Shown here: positions 35,134 to 43,981 of the stretch, in pieces
Numbering within the stretch: position 1 is the first letter of the stretch
Layout: each line of letters starts with the position of its first letter
The notes under the pieces: model-generated
Seen by the model: only the letters and a program-made list of their open reading frames with translations
The model's database searches: none
What the model was told of the DNA's origin: nothing
Position numbers and translations under genes: made by a program
Source of the DNA: REEB95 sp035648735
GTDB lineage: Bacteria; Pseudomonadota; Alphaproteobacteria; ATCC43930; CGMCC-115725
Length of the DNA: 64,000 nt
Direction: 5' to 3'
NCBI GenBank assembly: GCA_035648735.1
Contig: DASRKX010000120.1
Location: 18,395 to 82,394 of the forward strand

Positions 35134-36377
35134 GGTACCCCCATCATTTCGAAAGTCGCTGCCGGCGCGGACACAACACGCGACGGCGTGCCATCGAACA
35201 GCGCGTCAAGCACGGCGAGCTTCGTTTCCCAGCGATAATCGGCGGCGATTCGCGAATGGGCGCGAGCGCCGATCGTCGCGCCCTCGGACGAAAGCGCGCG
35301 CTTGATTGCGGCGGCAAATTCGGCGGGATTGGCGGCCTGGAGGACTTCGTCGCCGATCGCAAAGCCGAAAGCGGCAAGCGCCTCCGGCGAGGCGATGACG
35401 GGCTTGGCCATGGCCATGCCTTCGAGCACCTTGTTCTGGATGCCGCGCGCGATGCGGAGCGGCGCCACGACGGCATCGGCATGCGAGAGATAGGGCCTGA
35501 CATCGGCAACGCGGCCCGTCACGCGGATGTTGGGCTGGCGCCCGAGCCGCCTAACCTCGGCGGTCGGGTGAGAACCGACGATCCAGAAATCGAGGTTGCC
35601 CCAGTGGCGGCGCAGCAGCGGCATCACCGCCGCGGCAAACCAGCAGACGGCATCGACATTGGGCCGGTAATCCATCGCGCCGGTGAACACCAGCGCACGG
35701 CGCCCGCGCGGAAAAGGACTGCGATAGGCGCGCGCCGGATCGAAGCGCTGGAGATCGACGCCGTTCTCCATCACTTGCGCGCGCGGGCCGATTTCCGGCG
35801 CGCGATCCGCGAAGAGCCGCGCCTCGGCGGCCGACACGAACAGCGTCGCATCGAAGGCGGCGGCGGCGCGGCGCTCGAGCTGCAGGAGCTTGTCGCCTTC
35901 GCGCCGGTAGAGCGCCGACATGATGCCGCTTCCCGCCGTCGCGTATTGCCGCCACTTCTCGGAATCGAGATCGACCATGTCGATGATTCGGCGCTCGAAC
36001 GCGCCGTCCATCGCATAGGGCGCCATGGCGGAGCAGAAGACGAAGGCGCGCGACGGGCGCACATCATCGATGGTCGCCCGAATCCAGCGGGAGAGCCGCG
36101 CGTCGCGGAAATAACGCGCGCTCAGCGCTTCGCCGGTAAACAGGCCGGTCAGGCTGCGCAGCCGGGCCTGGCGCGGCGACAGCTTCAGGGCACAGACCGT
36201 GGCGCAGATCTTTTCGAGCGCCGCCACATGGCGCGCATCGTCGGCGTCGTCGACGAAGGTGCCGAGATGGACGCGATTCCGCGCCGCCAAATGACGGAGA
36301 ATTTCCCAGGAACGGATCTTGTCGCCCTTATCCGGCGGATAGGGCAAGCGATGGCTGAGGAACAGCAAATCTTTCAC
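35130..36377 (-). CDS. XrtA-system glycosyltransferase (TIGR03087-type)
   Basis: GT-B glycosyltransferase of 415 residues with the characteristic N-terminus LFLSHRLPYPPDKGDKIRSW shared by the exosortase A-associated family. The donor-binding C-terminal domain has FTGAMDYRPNVDAVCWF, GSHPTAEVRRL and APLRIARGIQNKVLEGMAM. The start is GTG with GGGAG upstream. It is coupled to exosortase downstream by a four-base overlap. Confidence 0.9.
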   Translation of the reverse strand: MKDLLFLSHRLPYPPDKGDKIRSWEILRHLAARNRVHLGTFVDDADDARHVAALEKICATVCALKLSPRQARLRSLTGLFTGEALSARYFRDARLSRWIRATIDDVRPSRAFVFCSAMAPYAMDGAFERRIIDMVDLDSEKWRQYATAGSGIMSALYRREGDKLLQLERRAAAAFDATLFVSAAEARLFADRAPEIGPRAQVMENGVDLQRFDPARAYRSPFPRGRRALVFTGAMDYRPNVDAVCWFAAAVMPLLRRHWGNLDFWIVGSHPTAEVRRLGRQPNIRVTGRVADVRPYLSHADAVVAPLRIARGIQNKVLEGMAMAKPVIASPEALAAFGFAIGDEVLQAANPAEFAAAIKRALSSEGATIGARAHSRIAADYRWETKLAVLDALFDGTPSRVVSAPAATFEMMGVP

Positions 36378-36445
36378 GTCGCGTCACTCCCACGCCCGTT
36401 GATGGCAGGGAATGCTGAATCCTTTGCTAAGCTTTCCGGTCCCGC

Positions 36446-37336
36446 TCATCGCTTGGCGCCCCGGAACACGGCATTCATCGAATCCCACGCGAAGTCCGCC
36501 ACCAGCCGCGCCAATCGGCCCTCCATGCGCGTCAAATTTAGGTAGTGGCGGAAGCGGGATTTTAGCGACAGGCCGGGCTGGTGCGGCTGCGCCGGGTCGA
36601 TTTCCCAGGGATGCATATAGAACACGGCCGGGCGAGCCTCGGCAGCATTGAGACTGCGGATGTTGGCGCGCGACAGCCAATAGGGCAGCAGGCGGAAATA
36701 GCCGCCGCCGGCGCAGGGCCAGTTGCGGCCGAGCCGGCGCACGGTGCTGAGCGGAATCTCGAGAATGTCGGCATTGGCCGGCCGGAACGGTGCACGCGGC
36801 GCGTCCGGCATGCCGTAGAGGTCGTGGGCGATCGGGTAGAGGCTGGAACTATAGGCGAAGCCCTCCTCCGCCAGCACCTCGAAGGCCCAGAGATTGCGCG
36901 CGCCGATCGAAAACGTCGCGGCGCGATAGCCGATGACGGGCGCCTGCCCCAGATCTTCGAGCAGCGCCTTGCTGCGGCGGACATCGGCGCGGAATTCGTC
37001 GCGCGTCTGCCCGTCGGCGCGGTGATGGCCGAAGCCGTGGCTTGCCAACTCGTGGCCCTGCGCGACGATGCGGCGCACCATCGCAGGATGGCGCTCGGCG
37101 ACCCAGCCGAGCGTGAAGAACGTCGCTTTGACTTTTGTCGCGGCGAAGAGCGCGAGCAGCCGATCGACATTGCGCTCGACGCGCGACGGCATGCCGTCCC
37201 ATTCGGAGCGATCGACGACCCGCGCCAGCGCCTCGACCTGGAAGTAATCCTCGACGTCGACCGAGAGCGCGTTGACGATGCGGCCGTCGCGCCGCAGCAC
37301 GGGAAGCGGTCGGCTGAGCGTGGCGGTGCCCTCCAT
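36446..37336 (-). CDS. XrtA-system polysaccharide deacetylase (DUF3473)
   Basis: A 296-residue carbohydrate esterase 4 protein. The catalytic aspartates are in LSVDVEDYFQVEAL, the metal histidines in HELASHGFGHH, and the C-terminal DUF3473 segment contains FYMHPWEIDPAQP. This domain pair is typical of the exosortase-linked deacetylase (TIGR03006). It probably de-N-acetylates the polymer or its precursor. A short, featureless gap of 68 bases separates it from the glycosyltransferase gene. Confidence 0.92.
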   Translation of the reverse strand: MEGTATLSRPLPVLRRDGRIVNALSVDVEDYFQVEALARVVDRSEWDGMPSRVERNVDRLLALFAATKVKATFFTLGWVAERHPAMVRRIVAQGHELASHGFGHHRADGQTRDEFRADVRRSKALLEDLGQAPVIGYRAATFSIGARNLWAFEVLAEEGFAYSSSLYPIAHDLYGMPDAPRAPFRPANADILEIPLSTVRRLGRNWPCAGGGYFRLLPYWLSRANIRSLNAAEARPAVFYMHPWEIDPAQPHQPGLSLKSRFRHYLNLTRMEGRLARLVADFAWDSMNAVFRGAKR

Positions 37337-37343
37337 GGCGGGC

Positions 37344-38972
37344 CTAGAAGACTTTCCGCAGCGTGAAGATCAGCGAGTTGCGTAAGAAGTTCGTGCCGCC
37401 GGCCACCGAGGACACGTCGACAAAGCTGTAATCGACCTCGCCGAACAGCGTCTGCGAGAAGGCATGCCGGAAGGCGAGCGAAGTGCTGAATGTGTTGGTA
37501 TGGCCGGAATCCTCCGCCGAATAGCCCACATTGAGGGTCAAGTCGTTGAGCGGGCTGAGCTTGCGGTCCCACGTAAAGATGCCGCCGGAAATCGAATCGT
37601 TCGGAACCAGACCGGTCAGCGAATTGGTTTCCTGATGCGTGCCCGTGAGCGCGAAGCGGTTGGGCTCCAGAGCGTAGACGAGACTCCCTTGGAAGGTCCG
37701 TAGCCGCTCGACGTCGTTCTGCAGGCTCAAGTTGTTGTTGAGCGATTCGGGCAAGCCAGTCGACGCGTTCAGCACCGAGCCGTTGGGCCCGAGCACCGCG
37801 CCGTTCAGGTTTTGCAGAATGGCCTGCTGCGGCGTCGTCGTGACCTCGGCGTAGCTCGCATAGGCGGTGATCAGCGGCGTGATCGTATAGCGCATGTCGC
37901 CCTGGAAGGATTTGGCGCCGTCGCGAAGACCATAGTTCAGCGAGATCTGGGAATCGGCATTGGGCTCGTAGATCATGCCGGCATACCAGGTCGGCCCGTT
38001 ATAATTCTGCGACGGCACCTGCGCGAATTCCAGCGTCTGCCAGCCCCCCGAGCCGACCAGCGCGAAGTTATTGCGGAGATGGAGCGTCACTTCGTCGGTG
38101 GCCAGACTTTCCTTGTTCGAGCCGATGCCGCCGTCGACGTCGTTGCGCTGGCCGTCGAGCGTGACGCGGTTCGAGACATATTTGCCGACACCGCCGGTAT
38201 CGAGGGTCGCGCGCAACTCGTTATGGAGCGCGTTGCTGATCGGCTGAGTGGTGCCGAAGCCGTTGAATGCCGTCGGGGTCGAATTGGTCGTCGCCCCGGT
38301 CTGGCCGCCGAACCAGGTCTCGCCGACGATGTAGCGCAGCTCGCCGTCGCCGATCGTGTCGAAGGAATGGCGCAACACCGGACTCGCTTCCGCCGTGTAG
38401 GTATCGGTGCGCTGATTGTTGGTGAGTTGCGACGTCGGCACGCCGCCGAAAGTGCCGGTATGGGCGCTTTGGAAGATGGCGCCGCGCGTCTCGAACCCCA
38501 AGGTATCGGGGACCAGCGTCGCGATCGCCGTGCCGAATAGATTGTTGCTGATGTTGTCCTGATCGCCGGCGACGGCATATTTCTGGAAGCTTGGCGAATA
38601 GTCGAGATTGGCGGTGAGCCGCGGCGCATCCGCCGCGATATAGACTCCCGGCGTAAAGGTGGTGATCAGATCGGCCTGGCGCCCGGTCTGCGCGTCGCGG
38701 ACGTTGTCGGTGATTTCTTCGGTGATTTGCGCACGCGGAATGACCTGCCACAGTGGCGGGCCCTTCGGCGGCAGCTTGTCGCCCTGCTCGACGTCGTTCG
38801 GCGCCAAGGGCCGATCGACGTTCTGCCGCAATCCCTGGGCGTAAACCGGTGGAATCGGCCCGTCGCCGTTATTGTCGAGCGGGCCTAGCGAAAGCTGCGC
38901 GGTCGCCGGGGATACCGCGCCGATGAAGGCGGCGGCTCCGAAAAGGACGGCGAGCGATCGGGTGTGGCGCAT
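37344..38972 (-). CDS. XrtA/PEP-CTERM-associated outer-membrane beta-barrel (TIGR03016-type)
   Basis: A 542-residue outer-membrane protein: signal peptide MRHTRSLAVLFGAAAFIGAV ending PATA-Q, then a long beta-rich region with alternating polar and aromatic strands, finishing with a terminal aromatic residue (RKVF). Homologues sit in exosortase loci and may form the export channel or a surface barrel. The ATG at 38972 is chosen because it opens the signal peptide; an upstream extension overlaps the kinase gene. Confidence 0.88.
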   Translation of the reverse strand: MRHTRSLAVLFGAAAFIGAVSPATAQLSLGPLDNNGDGPIPPVYAQGLRQNVDRPLAPNDVEQGDKLPPKGPPLWQVIPRAQITEEITDNVRDAQTGRQADLITTFTPGVYIAADAPRLTANLDYSPSFQKYAVAGDQDNISNNLFGTAIATLVPDTLGFETRGAIFQSAHTGTFGGVPTSQLTNNQRTDTYTAEASPVLRHSFDTIGDGELRYIVGETWFGGQTGATTNSTPTAFNGFGTTQPISNALHNELRATLDTGGVGKYVSNRVTLDGQRNDVDGGIGSNKESLATDEVTLHLRNNFALVGSGGWQTLEFAQVPSQNYNGPTWYAGMIYEPNADSQISLNYGLRDGAKSFQGDMRYTITPLITAYASYAEVTTTPQQAILQNLNGAVLGPNGSVLNASTGLPESLNNNLSLQNDVERLRTFQGSLVYALEPNRFALTGTHQETNSLTGLVPNDSISGGIFTWDRKLSPLNDLTLNVGYSAEDSGHTNTFSTSLAFRHAFSQTLFGEVDYSFVDVSSVAGGTNFLRNSLIFTLRKVF

Positions 38973-39013
38973 TCTGCTCTCGACACGGCGAACGACACGG
39001 GCGGCTGGGCGGA

Positions 39014-40132
39014 TCAATAGTCGGTGTACGAGCCGAACTGATCTGCCGCCGAGGTGCGAATCTTGTTGAGCAGCAGGCTGATGTTCGGGCACGCGCTCAG
39101 CAGTCCGATCGCCGTCTCGACTTCTTCCTGCTGCGTGTGATCGGCTTCGACCACCATCACGACCTGGCCGACGAGGCCGGCCAGCACCGCTGGATCGCTC
39201 GACGCCAGCACCGCCGGCGCATCGAAAATGATGAAGCGGTCGGAATAACGCTGCGTCATCTCGGCGAAGATCGTGCGCGCGCGACGACTCGACAGCAATT
39301 CGGGCGAGCGGATATTGGGCGAACCCGCCGGCATCACCGTCAAATTCGGCAAATTGGTGCGCAGGACAACTTGCGAGAAATCGATCTCGGGATTGCCGAG
39401 CAGATCGGTCAAGCCGTAGCTCGCCGGAATGCCCATCATCTCCTGCATCGAGTGATGCTTGGTATCGAGATCGATGAGCAATACCTTTAAATCCTGCTCG
39501 GTCGCGATCGCCAGCGCGAGGTTGATGGCGGCGAACGACTTGCCTTCGCGCGGCCGCGACGACGTCACCATGATGACGCGATTGCGGTTGGCCGCGACGT
39601 CATCCGGCTCGTCCATGTACTTGGAAACGATCTGCCGTTTGACGATGCGGAATTCGTCGACGACCCGCGAACGTTGCGACGACGGCACGACGATGCCGCA
39701 ACGCGCGAGACTGCTGCGGTCGATCGAGACCGTTCGGCTGAAGGTCTGCGGCGCGGCGCCGTTCATCGCCGGCTCGGGATAGCCGTTGGCCTCGTATTGC
39801 GGTGCGATCTGGCGCGCCGCCGCGTCTTGATAGGCACGCGGATGGGTGAAGACCGGCTCCGGATCATAAGAAGCAGCCTGGGGCGGCGCGGCATGCGCTT
39901 GCGGATAAGCAGGCTCCTGGTAAGCGGCCTGAGCGTAGCCCGACGGGGCATAGGTCGGCTGCGGCGGTGGGGCCGGCTGATAGGCCGGTGCCTGGTAGGG
40001 GGCTTGCGCATAGGCCGGCGGCGCCATGGCGGGAGCCGGGGCAGCCATCGGCTGGGGTGCTACGCCGCCCTGGCGGTGGCGGAGATGCGCGGCGGCGCGT
40101 TCGATCAGCTTGCGCGAGGTTTCGTCGATCAT
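39014..40132 (-). CDS. XrtA-associated tyrosine autokinase (BY-kinase, CpsD/CapB-like)
   Basis: A 372-residue cytoplasmic BY-kinase. The Walker A region is SSRPREGKS (K198), Walker A' is LLIDLD (D221, D223) and Walker B is IIFDAP (D304). The normal Walker A glycine before EGK is replaced by arginine. The N-terminal extension (about residues 30-120) is proline/alanine/glutamine rich with eleven tyrosines, seven of them in a five-residue rhythm (41-76). The C-terminal tail holds only Y369 and Y372. It should pair with the Wzz-like gene upstream, whose stop touches its start, and control chain length and export. Confidence 0.9.
   Translation of the reverse strand: MIDETSRKLIERAAAHLRHRQGGVAPQPMAAPAPAMAPPAYAQAPYQAPAYQPAPPPQPTYAPSGYAQAAYQEPAYPQAHAAPPQAASYDPEPVFTHPRAYQDAAARQIAPQYEANGYPEPAMNGAAPQTFSRTVSIDRSSLARCGIVVPSSQRSRVVDEFRIVKRQIVSKYMDEPDDVAANRNRVIMVTSSRPREGKSFAAINLALAIATEQDLKVLLIDLDTKHHSMQEMMGIPASYGLTDLLGNPEIDFSQVVLRTNLPNLTVMPAGSPNIRSPELLSSRRARTIFAEMTQRYSDRFIIFDAPAVLASSDPAVLAGLVGQVVMVVEADHTQQEEVETAIGLLSACPNISLLLNKIRTSAADQFGSYTDY
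39893..40012 (-). repeat. Degenerate pentapeptide-coding repeat with tyrosine every fifth residue (in the autokinase)
   Basis: Residues 41-80 of the autokinase form eight five-residue units (YAQAP, YQAPA, YQPAP, PPQPT, YAPSG, YAQAA, YQEPA, YPQAH). Seven of the eight begin with tyrosine. The region is low complexity and probably disordered. Confidence 0.85.
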
Positions 40133-41691
40133 CAGCCCATACTCCCCTGCATGAGGCGATGCAGATCGACGGTCATGAGAATGAGCACGCCGTAGAGCAT
40201 CACCAGGGCGAGCGCGCTCGCCCCGAAGCCGGCGGTCTCGGTCATCGATTGCGCCTTCGAGCGGAACTGCGCCGCGTAGGTGACGCCGCCCAGCACCGGC
40301 AGACCCAGACCGCGCAGACGATTGAGCGTCGCGAAGGAACGATCGATCTGGGTCAGCAGGATCGGAATGGCCAAGCCGCCCAGGACGCCGGCCAGCAGCA
40401 CGGCTGAGAACAGCACCGGACGATTGGGCGCGATTGGCGCGCTCGGCACTTGCGGCGCGTCGATGATACGGAATTGGATCTTGTCGGCCTTGGTATCGGC
40501 AGCCTCGGACAAGTTGGTCGCCTCGCGCCGCGACAGCAATTCGTCGTAGTTGTGCTTGAGGATGGTGTAATCGCGATCCATGTCCTCCATCTGGGCATCA
40601 AGACCAGGCGAGGAATGCGCAATGTCTTCGACGCGCTTCAGTTCGGTCTCGTCCTGACTGGCACGACGCTGCAACGATACGACCTGGCCCTGGGCATCGA
40701 GGAGACGGATGCGAACCTGGTCATAGACGGAGTTGGAAACCCGGGTACGCGTGCCGGGAGTGGCCGCGCCGCCGGTCGGCTTGCCGCCATGCGCGGCGAC
40801 GAGTTGGCCGCTCAAATCGGCGATCTGGGCCTTGAGCGCGACCACGTCCGGATGCTGCTCGGTATCGCGCGTGCGCAATTCGGCGAGCTGCCGCTGCAGG
40901 ATGGCAAGCTGCTGCTCGGCCGCACCGGGAGCGGCCAGCCCCGCCCCGGCGACGTCCGCGCTCAGGGTCGGCGAAATACCGTCGAGGTTCTTTTGCAGCT
41001 CGTCGCGTCGCGCGAGCGCGTCCTGCAGGTCGTTGCGCTCCTGCTGTAGATTCTTGCGCAGAGCATCGATGCTGCCGGCCGAAGCCGCGCCCGACAGCAC
41101 TTCAAGATGCTCGGTGCGGAAATCGGCACGACGCTTTTCCGCCGCGCGGAGCTGCTGCTCGTAGATCGCGATCTGATCATTGAGGAAGCGTTGCGCGTTG
41201 TCGATCTGGCTGCGCTGTGCGCCGGTGCTGTTCTCGGCGAATATGGTGAGCAGGCTTTGCACCACGTTCCGCGCCATCGTCGGATCGGTGTCCTGGTACG
41301 AGATCGTGAACAGGTTGCGTGTCTGTGGCGTGATGGTGACCTGCTGCACGAGACGCGCGATGAGAGCATCCTTGTCGGCTGCGGTCTTTGCCCGCTTGTC
41401 GAGATCGGCCATGTGCATCAACTGCTCGATATTCGGACGGGACAGCAGCGTGCGCTGCAGCACGTCGAGTTGCTGCGCCGGATCGACATCGACCGCGATG
41501 CCCTTGAGCAGCGGCGTCAGCAATTGGTCGGCATCGACGTAGATGCGGGTCGAGGATTCATACCGGCTCGGCATCATCACAACGACCGACCAGCCGACGA
41601 TGCAAACGGCCCAGGCGGCGAGCGCCACGATCCATTTGCGCCGCCAGATGGCGTGCAGGTATTGAAAGACGAGGCCGGAGATTGATTCCAT
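40132..41691 (-). CDS. XrtA-system polysaccharide chain-length determinant (Wzz/GumC-like)
   Basis: A 519-residue PCP-family inner-membrane protein. It has an N-terminal membrane helix (WIVALAAWAVCIVGWSVVVM), a long periplasmic section with coiled-coil heptads (about 160-380), and a second membrane helix near residue 405 preceded by a PNRPV motif, plus a further C-terminal helix. It sets polymer length together with the tyrosine kinase and the outer-membrane exporter. The family in exosortase loci is TIGR03007. Confidence 0.92.
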   Translation of the reverse strand: MESISGLVFQYLHAIWRRKWIVALAAWAVCIVGWSVVVMMPSRYESSTRIYVDADQLLTPLLKGIAVDVDPAQQLDVLQRTLLSRPNIEQLMHMADLDKRAKTAADKDALIARLVQQVTITPQTRNLFTISYQDTDPTMARNVVQSLLTIFAENSTGAQRSQIDNAQRFLNDQIAIYEQQLRAAEKRRADFRTEHLEVLSGAASAGSIDALRKNLQQERNDLQDALARRDELQKNLDGISPTLSADVAGAGLAAPGAAEQQLAILQRQLAELRTRDTEQHPDVVALKAQIADLSGQLVAAHGGKPTGGAATPGTRTRVSNSVYDQVRIRLLDAQGQVVSLQRRASQDETELKRVEDIAHSSPGLDAQMEDMDRDYTILKHNYDELLSRREATNLSEAADTKADKIQFRIIDAPQVPSAPIAPNRPVLFSAVLLAGVLGGLAIPILLTQIDRSFATLNRLRGLGLPVLGGVTYAAQFRSKAQSMTETAGFGASALALVMLYGVLILMTVDLHRLMQGSMG

Positions 41692-41727
41692 GATCCTGAT
41701 GCCTTTTCTGGGCGCTCTCGACTTTTT

Positions 41728-42600
41728 CTAGAAGTAGCGTTGCGGGATGATGAGGATGTCGCCCGGACGCATCTGCATATTTTCGGCGACGTCGCCATCC
41801 TTCACCAGACTGTCGAGGTGAACCTTGATGGTCTGCTGCTGGCCATTCTCGTTACGCATGATGATCGCGCGATCGCCGGCGGCGAAACGGGTCAACCCGC
41901 CGACCTCGATCATGACGTCGAGGATGGACATGTTGGTGCGGTACGGGATGGCGCGCGGCTGCGACGCCTCGCCGATGACGCGGACCTGCTGCGAGAACGG
42001 GCCGACGAAGTTCGAGACGATGACGGTAACGATCGGCTCCTTGACGTAAGCCTTGAGCTTCTCCTCAAGCTCGCGCGCCAGCACGGAGGGCGTCTTGCCG
42101 ACGGCAACGGCGTCCTCGACCAGCGGAATCGAGATCTTGCCGTCGGGACGCACGGGTACCCGGGTCGAAAGTTCGGGACTGCGCCAGACGAAGATGTCGA
42201 GCTGGTCGCCGGGGCCGATCTGGTAGTTGTCGCTGTTGCCGGCCTGCAAGCCGGCGGCGCCGCGCGGCAGCGCAGCGTTCTGCATCGCCGGCGCCGCGAC
42301 AGGCGCGGTCTGCATCGGCATCTGATTGGCGGCCATCTGCTGCGAGGCGGGACGGGAAACGGGCATCGGCATCGGAGCCGGCTGAGCCTGCGCGACCGTC
42401 GGCGGCGGCAAATCGGGCCGGGCGTTGACGTCGGGCGGAATAGCGAGCGCGGTCTGCGCGCTCGGCGAATTCTGGCTCGAACGCTGATAGGAATTGCCGA
42501 CGATGCGATCCGACATGTCGCCGATCGCCGTGCAGCCCGCGGTGGCCACCAGCGCAATCAACGAGACGGAACGAAGAACCTGGCGCAGCAATGCAGTCAC
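41728..42600 (-). CDS. XrtA-system polysaccharide export lipoprotein (Wza/GumB-like)
   Basis: A 290-residue outer-membrane lipoprotein. A hydrophobic leader ends in the lipobox VATAGC (Cys about 23). After a proline/alanine/glutamine-rich linker, the Poly_export domain begins YQIGPGDQLDIFVWRSPELS, followed by an SLBB region (VRVIGEASQPRAIPYR, then MRPGDILIIPQRYF). It should form the outer-membrane channel for the polymer. The start is uncertain: GTG at 42600, or the TTG at 42591, which has a better-spaced GGGGAG. It is the first gene of the minus-strand core operon. Confidence 0.9.
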   Translation of the reverse strand: MTALLRQVLRSVSLIALVATAGCTAIGDMSDRIVGNSYQRSSQNSPSAQTALAIPPDVNARPDLPPPTVAQAQPAPMPMPVSRPASQQMAANQMPMQTAPVAAPAMQNAALPRGAAGLQAGNSDNYQIGPGDQLDIFVWRSPELSTRVPVRPDGKISIPLVEDAVAVGKTPSVLARELEEKLKAYVKEPIVTVIVSNFVGPFSQQVRVIGEASQPRAIPYRTNMSILDVMIEVGGLTRFAAGDRAIIMRNENGQQQTIKVHLDSLVKDGDVAENMQMRPGDILIIPQRYF

Positions 42601-42827
42601 TCCCCACAGGTGAGGCGCCCGCCTGACGAAACGCCGTCCGGCGCGGGCCGCTAGCTGATTGCGGACCTTGAAAGGCGGATTTCGCCCGTCAGGGACCACT
42701 CTCACGCTGCAAGGAGATATACCTTCCAAAGCTTACCGAAAGGTTGCCCGGATTTAAGTATTTGTTTTGTGCATTCAGTCGTTTGCGTAAAGAAATTCTA
42801 AAGATAATCGCGCGCATTCTCGACGTT
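42601..42827. promoter_or_regulatory. Divergent promoter region between export lipoprotein and nucleotidyltransferase genes
   Basis: A 227-base gap. The part from about 42740 to 42820 is AT-rich, the rest GC-rich. It must carry the promoters of the large core operon (leftwards) and of the nucleotidyltransferase unit (rightwards). I could not assign -35/-10 or -24/-12 boxes with confidence. Confidence 0.4.
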
Positions 42828-43925
42828 ATGACTAATACCGCCGGCGGCGACGCCGATCTTTTGACGCCGGTCTTGCACGACGTCCGGCGGGTCCGCCGAT
42901 GGCGCCTCGCGGATTGGGATCTTGCGATCCGCCAAGCCCGCCAAGCCGGACTCCTCTCCCGTCTCGCCGCCGATATCGGCAATGCCGGGCTCATGACCGC
43001 GGTCGCCGAGCGGGCGCGGCCCGCGCTCGAGGCGGCGCTCATCCTGGCCGAAAAGCACGCCGAGGACGTCGCGCGCGAGCTCCGCTACATCGGCGCGGCA
43101 CTGGCCGGCACGGGTTCGCCGGTGATCCTGCTCAAAGGGGCCTCCTATGCGGCGGCTGGACTACCGCCGGCGCGTGGCCGGCTGTTCGGCGATATCGACG
43201 TGCTGGTAGCGCGGAATGCGCTGCCGGCGGCGGAGGCGGCGCTGCTTGCGCAAGGTTGGGAAAGCGCCAAGGACGACGAATACGACCAAAGCTACTATCG
43301 GCGCTGGATGCACGAAATTCCGCCGCTGCAGCACAAGGCGCGGCGCACCACGATCGACCTCCACCACACCATCACGCCACCGACCTCGGCGCATCCGGTG
43401 GACGCCCGCCGAATGATCGAGGCGGCAACGCCGGTCGGCGACGGCTTTTTCCGCGTCTTGGCGCCGGTCGACATGGTGCTGCATTCGGCGGTGCATCTCT
43501 TCGACGACGGCGAATTCGCCAACGCCCTGCGCGATCTCGACGATCTCAACCGCCTGCTGCGCCATTTCGGCGCCATGGCCGGATTCTGGGACGCGCTGGC
43601 GCGTCGCGCGGCGTCACTCGGCCTCGAGCGGCCGCTCTACTATGCGCTGCGCTACGCGGCAAAACGGCTCGGAACGCCAGTACCGGCGCCGCTCCTCGTT
43701 TCGCCGCTGTTGCGCCCTCCCGCGCCGGTCATCCGCCGCTTCATGGATCTCATCTTCGCGCACGCGTTGGCACCCCCGCATGCCAGTTGTCGCCGCCGCG
43801 GGTCGGGCGCTGCACTCGGTTTCCTTTATCTTCGCGCGCATCACCTGCGCATGCCGCTGCGCCTGCTCCTGCCGCATCTGCTGCGCAAAGCGGTGATGCG
43901 GCGGCTGAAGCCGGCGACGGTCTGA
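42828..43925 (+). CDS. Nucleotidyltransferase-fold family protein
   Basis: A 365-residue protein of the NTP_transf_5-like family. The nucleotidyltransferase signature is LLKGASYAAAG followed by GRLFGDIDVLV (about 118-127), giving the G-x-DxD metal site. The rest is alpha-helical. Such proteins recur beside exosortase A loci, where their substrate is unknown. The ATG at 42828 is preferred to an upstream in-frame start in the AT-rich region. Confidence 0.75.
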   Translation: MTNTAGGDADLLTPVLHDVRRVRRWRLADWDLAIRQARQAGLLSRLAADIGNAGLMTAVAERARPALEAALILAEKHAEDVARELRYIGAALAGTGSPVILLKGASYAAAGLPPARGRLFGDIDVLVARNALPAAEAALLAQGWESAKDDEYDQSYYRRWMHEIPPLQHKARRTTIDLHHTITPPTSAHPVDARRMIEAATPVGDGFFRVLAPVDMVLHSAVHLFDDGEFANALRDLDDLNRLLRHFGAMAGFWDALARRAASLGLERPLYYALRYAAKRLGTPVPAPLLVSPLLRPPAPVIRRFMDLIFAHALAPPHASCRRRGSGAALGFLYLRAHHLRMPLRLLLPHLLRKAVMRRLKPATV

Positions 43926-43981
43926 GCAACATCTGACAGTCGGAGCCGCCGATTCTCTCCTATCTCGCCTATTCCTTTCTG

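Noticed and set aside
36384..36680. 98-codon frame overlapping the 3' end of the DUF3473 deacetylase
   Set aside because: It is out of frame with a well-supported gene and has no ribosome-binding site or family features.
42660..42720. GG-N10-GC match on the minus strand upstream of the export lipoprotein
   Set aside because: The -12 element reads GGGC rather than TTGC; a match this weak is expected by chance in GC-rich DNA.
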